Assembly (NCBI GenBank): GCA_031270585.1
Contig: JAISXK010000136.1
Coordinates: forward strand, 1 to 17,066
DNA: 17,066 nucleotides
Origin: Clostridiales bacterium
Lineage (GTDB): Bacteria > Bacillota > Clostridia > Christensenellales > CAG-138
Direction: 5' to 3'
The notes below the pieces were generated by a model, which was given only the letters and a program-made list of their open reading frames with translations, did no database searches and was not told the DNA's origin. The position numbers and the translations under genes are program-made. Each line of letters opens with the position of its first letter. The stretch's first letter is position 1. This document shows, piece after piece, positions 14,661 to 17,066 of the stretch.

Positions 14661-15496
14661 TCCTCATCCTCCCCTAAATAGGCCGCGATGACGGCCGGGT
14701 CGCTTTGCACCTGCGCCGGCGAACCTTTGCTTATCTGCTTGCCAAAGTCTATCACATAAATCCTGTCGGATATCTTCATGACCAGATCCATATGGTGTTC
14801 TATCATGAATACCGTTAACCGAAACGCGTCGCGGATGCGGCGTATGAATTCGCCCAATTCGTCGGTTTCCTGCGGGTTCATACCGGCCGCCGGTTCATCG
14901 AGCAGCAACAGTTGCGGCTCTGTGGCCAGTGCGCGCGCTATTTCAAGGTAACGCTGCTTGCCATAGGGCAAAGAGCCCGCGATTTCGTTTTGAAAGGGCA
15001 AAAGACCCACGATACTCAGCAGGGCGCGCGCACTTTCGTGCATGTCGCTCTCTTCTTTTTTGTTCAGGCGGAACATGGCGGAAAACACGCCCGCCCTGAT
15101 ATTCATATGCTTGGCTATCAACACGTTATCAAGTACAGACATATCCTTAAACAGGCGGATATTCTGGAATGTGCGCGCCACACGCATCTTCGTTATCTTG
15201 TCCGGCGTATAAGTTACCACGTCAGGGTACGCAGTTCTATCGCAGCCGGCGTACATCTTTTTCATCTTGCCGTGTGGGTGGTTGCTGACGATGGGCTTGC
15301 CGTTTAGCAGCACCTGCCCGTTGGTGGGAGGGTACATGCTCGTTACAACGTTAAAGGCGGTGGTTTTGCCGGCGCCGTTTGGGCCGATCAACGCCACGAT
15401 CTCGCCTTCATCCACATGCAGCGAAAGGTTATCCACGGCCACCACGCCGCCAAACTGCATGGTAATGTTGTTGAGTTCGAGTATGGTTTTGCTCAT
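14657..15496 (-). CDS. livG: Branched-chain amino acid ABC transporter ATPase LivG
   Basis: The second ATPase of the transporter, 279 residues. Walker A GPNGAGKTT (38-46), Q-loop RTFQNIRLF (Gln111), signature GSLPYGKQR (174-182), Walker B LLLLDEP (196-202) and the switch His234 (IEHHMD) are all present; the relaxed signature is normal for LivG. Residues about 73-98 form an extra polar, tyrosine-rich segment (between NHPHGK and MRVARTFQ), where usual LivG proteins of about 255 residues go straight to the 'GxARTFQ' region. It overlaps livM upstream and livF downstream by four bases each (ATGA), and AAAGGGGGTG precedes its start. These overlaps imply translational coupling. Confidence 0.94.
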   Translation of the reverse strand: MSKTILELNNITMQFGGVVAVDNLSLHVDEGEIVALIGPNGAGKTTAFNVVTSMYPPTNGQVLLNGKPIVSNHPHGKMKKMYAGCDRTAYPDVVTYTPDKITKMRVARTFQNIRLFKDMSVLDNVLIAKHMNIRAGVFSAMFRLNKKEESDMHESARALLSIVGLLPFQNEIAGSLPYGKQRYLEIARALATEPQLLLLDEPAAGMNPQETDELGEFIRRIRDAFRLTVFMIEHHMDLVMKISDRIYVIDFGKQISKGSPAQVQSDPAVIAAYLGEDEE

Positions 15497-16656
15497 GTGT
15501 CGTCACCCCCTTTGGGTGGCGCGCCTTTTCGTTTGAGGAATTTTCGCCTGAACCATTGCGGAAAGCGCATGATACCCTGCCAGGAAAATTCGTTTGTGCC
15601 CATAAGGCCGCGCCGGTAAAAGAGCACCACCACCATCAGCAATATGGAGAAGATGACCATGCGAAAGCCGGTGCGGAAAAGAGGCGCCTGCCACGTGCCG
15701 ATATACAGCGGGGTATCAAAGAAGCGCAGCCACCATTCCTTGCCGGCCGTCACAAGAAACGCCGAAAGTATGCTGCCCGATACGCTGCCTATGCCGCCGA
15801 TAACCACGATGAGCAGTATATCGTAGGTGAGCGCGATGGAAAACGTTTTTGCCTCGATAGAACGCATATACATTGCCAATAGCCCGCCCGCCACCGCCGT
15901 AAAGAAAGAGCTTGCCGTAAACGCCAGCTCTTTATGTTTCAGCAAATTTACGCCCATGGCTTCGGCTGCAATCTCATCCTCGCGGATGGATTTGAACGCG
16001 CGGCCGTAGGAGCTATTGATGAGAAGCACCATCAGCAGTATGCATATTGCCGCTATCAGAAAAGGCGTAACCAGCGAGGGTATAAGCCCGCCTGCCATTT
16101 CAGGGAAGTTGGGCACGCTTTTTAGCCCGTAGGAACCGTTGGTGATGCTATCCATCTGCGGGCTTGAAAATACGGCGCGGATGATCTCGGAAAATCCCAG
16201 CGTGGCAATGGCCAGGTAATCGCTTTTCAGGCGTAGCACCGGCATGCCTATGAGCGCCGCGAACAGCGCCGCCGCCAGCCCGCCCGCCAATATTGCAAGG
16301 AAGGGGAAGAACGACTGCACCCATGGGGGACAGTTAGCCATCGCCATGCGGAAATTGAGCAGTCCCTGGTTCACGCCGGTCATATAGTAGATACCGTTAA
16401 GGTTTTCGGCGGGTATGACAAGAATGCTGGTAACATATGCGCCTATAGACATAAAGCCCGCCTGCCCCAGCGAAAACAGCCCCGTAAACCCGTTGAGCAG
16501 ATTCATGGAAACCGCAGCAATAGCGAGTATGGCGCTTTTTTGCAGAATGGCCACCAGCATGCCCTGCTTGGATGTATTGGCGTTCAGCCAATACAAAAAC
16601 ACTATGGCCAGCGCGATGATACATATATTTAAAATACGTTTTGTTTGCTTTTTCAT
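15493..16656 (-). CDS. livM: Branched-chain amino acid ABC transporter permease LivM
   Basis: One of two membrane subunits forming the transport path. The 387-residue protein has about ten hydrophobic segments, beginning at 9-24, and carries the LivM hallmark GFTGLFSLGQAGFMSIGAY (56-74). The ATPase-contact region YLAIATLGFSEIIRAVF lies at 147-163, and VVIGGIGSVSGSILSAF is near the C-terminal third. An outward loop at about 81-112 (NLNGIYYMTG...) and a basic cytoplasmic tail (RRKFLKRKGAPPKG) are somewhat longer than in short LivM proteins, but total length is in the usual range. AAGGTG lies 7 bases before the ATG; the gap to livH is 4 bases and the overlap with livG is ATGA. Confidence 0.93.
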   Translation of the reverse strand: MKKQTKRILNICIIALAIVFLYWLNANTSKQGMLVAILQKSAILAIAAVSMNLLNGFTGLFSLGQAGFMSIGAYVTSILVIPAENLNGIYYMTGVNQGLLNFRMAMANCPPWVQSFFPFLAILAGGLAAALFAALIGMPVLRLKSDYLAIATLGFSEIIRAVFSSPQMDSITNGSYGLKSVPNFPEMAGGLIPSLVTPFLIAAICILLMVLLINSSYGRAFKSIREDEIAAEAMGVNLLKHKELAFTASSFFTAVAGGLLAMYMRSIEAKTFSIALTYDILLIVVIGGIGSVSGSILSAFLVTAGKEWWLRFFDTPLYIGTWQAPLFRTGFRMVIFSILLMVVVLFYRRGLMGTNEFSWQGIMRFPQWFRRKFLKRKGAPPKGGDDT

Positions 16657-16660
16657 GGCG

Positions 16661-17066
16661 TCACACCTTATCCGTACTTTTTTCGCCGAAGAGGCCCGTC
16701 GGCCTCAACAACAGCATCACAATGAGCAGCACAAACGTAAACGCGTCGCTGAAGGTGGAATAGCCAAGAGCGATCAACAGCGTTTCGCAAATGCCTATAA
16801 AAAAGCCGCCTACCACCGCGCCCGGTATGCTGCCGATGCCCCCAACCACCGCCGCAACAAAGCATTTAAGCCCCGGCATGGTGCCTGAGAACGGCGTGAC
16901 GGACATACGGTCTGTAAAATACAATATGGAACCCACCGCCGCAAGCGCCGAACCGATAACAAACGTGATACTGATAACGGTGTTGATCTTGATGCCCATC
17001 AGCTGGGATGTTTCAAAATCCTTGCTGACGGCGCGCATGGCCATGCCCACCTTCGTGTGGTTGATC
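16661..17066 (-). CDS. livH: Branched-chain amino acid ABC transporter permease LivH, C-terminal part (cut by window edge)
   Basis: The 134 visible codons are the C-terminal part of LivH. They open with the conserved R-region KVGMAMRAVSKDFETSQLMGI and contain GLKCFVAAVVGGIGSIPGAVVGG, the typical LivH segment, followed by a final hydrophobic helix and the tail RPTGLFG. The frame is open through the right edge, so the N-terminal half lies outside. An internal GTG at 17050 is not a real start because the conserved region continues upstream of it. LivJ/LivK binding protein is likely encoded beyond the edge. Confidence 0.93.
   Translation of the reverse strand, partial: INHTKVGMAMRAVSKDFETSQLMGIKINTVISITFVIGSALAAVGSILYFTDRMSVTPFSGTMPGLKCFVAAVVGGIGSIPGAVVGGFFIGICETLLIALGYSTFSDAFTFVLLIVMLLLRPTGLFGEKSTDKV

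Noticed and set aside
14918..14977. LivG signature reading GSLPYGKQR instead of LSGGQ as a sign of an inactive ATPase
   Set aside because: A relaxed signature is normal for LivG, and all other ATPase motifs are intact.
1..17066. CRISPR array, mobile element, toxin-antitoxin or defence module
   Set aside because: No regularly spaced repeats, transposase or integrase, attachment-site repeats or recognisable defence proteins are present.

Overview
The window looks like chromosomal DNA from a mid-GC, Gram-positive-type anaerobe of the Clostridia (uncultivated Christensenellales/Oscillospirales-like is my guess, not proven). The grounds are strong AGGAGG-type ribosome binding sites, frequent ATA codons, and typical clostridial families: YetF/DUF421 next to a DUF4363-like protein, half-size TauE/SafE proteins, and secreted SH3b-CAP proteins. 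A dapF gene points to meso-diaminopimelate/lysine synthesis. No rRNA, tRNA, CRISPR array, insertion sequence or phage module is visible. Almost all of the sequence is ordinary chromosomal housekeeping and envelope genes; I found no convincing new multi-gene system. The least explained items are envelope proteins and structured intergenic DNA.

Layout. 1-948 (minus): the start of a secreted RCC1-like repeat protein, a long near-perfect hairpin, and a small four-helix membrane protein. 1153-3434 (plus): a zinc-ribbon/single-span/Ig-like surface protein behind a near-consensus promoter, three inverted repeats, then a small conserved-looking protein. 3477-5296 (minus): a two-gene operon of an S41 (CtpA-like) protease and a flavin reductase-like protein, with a strong promoter. 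5362-5816: noncoding, with a GC-rich palindrome block. 5833-7829 (plus): YetF/DUF421 overlapping a DUF4363-like gene, then two tandem half-size TauE/SafE genes. 7830-8231: a degenerate reading frame and a promoter carrying a palindrome. 8232-13816: two paralogous secreted SH3b-CAP proteins (plus) that bracket a diacylglycerol-kinase-family lipid kinase (minus) and dapF (plus). 13938-17066 (minus): the livH(partial)-livM-livG-livF branched-chain amino acid ABC transporter operon, whose binding-protein gene probably lies beyond the right edge.

How the parts relate. Many genes concern the cell envelope: secreted SH3b-CAP proteins, a membrane-anchored processing protease, an Ig-like surface protein, a lipid kinase that could recycle diacylglycerol, and DapF feeding meso-DAP to peptidoglycan. 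The liv operon is a separate nutrient-uptake unit, translationally coupled through ATGA overlaps. Several starts were moved from the longest possible ORF on the basis of ribosome binding sites; these choices are stated in each entry.
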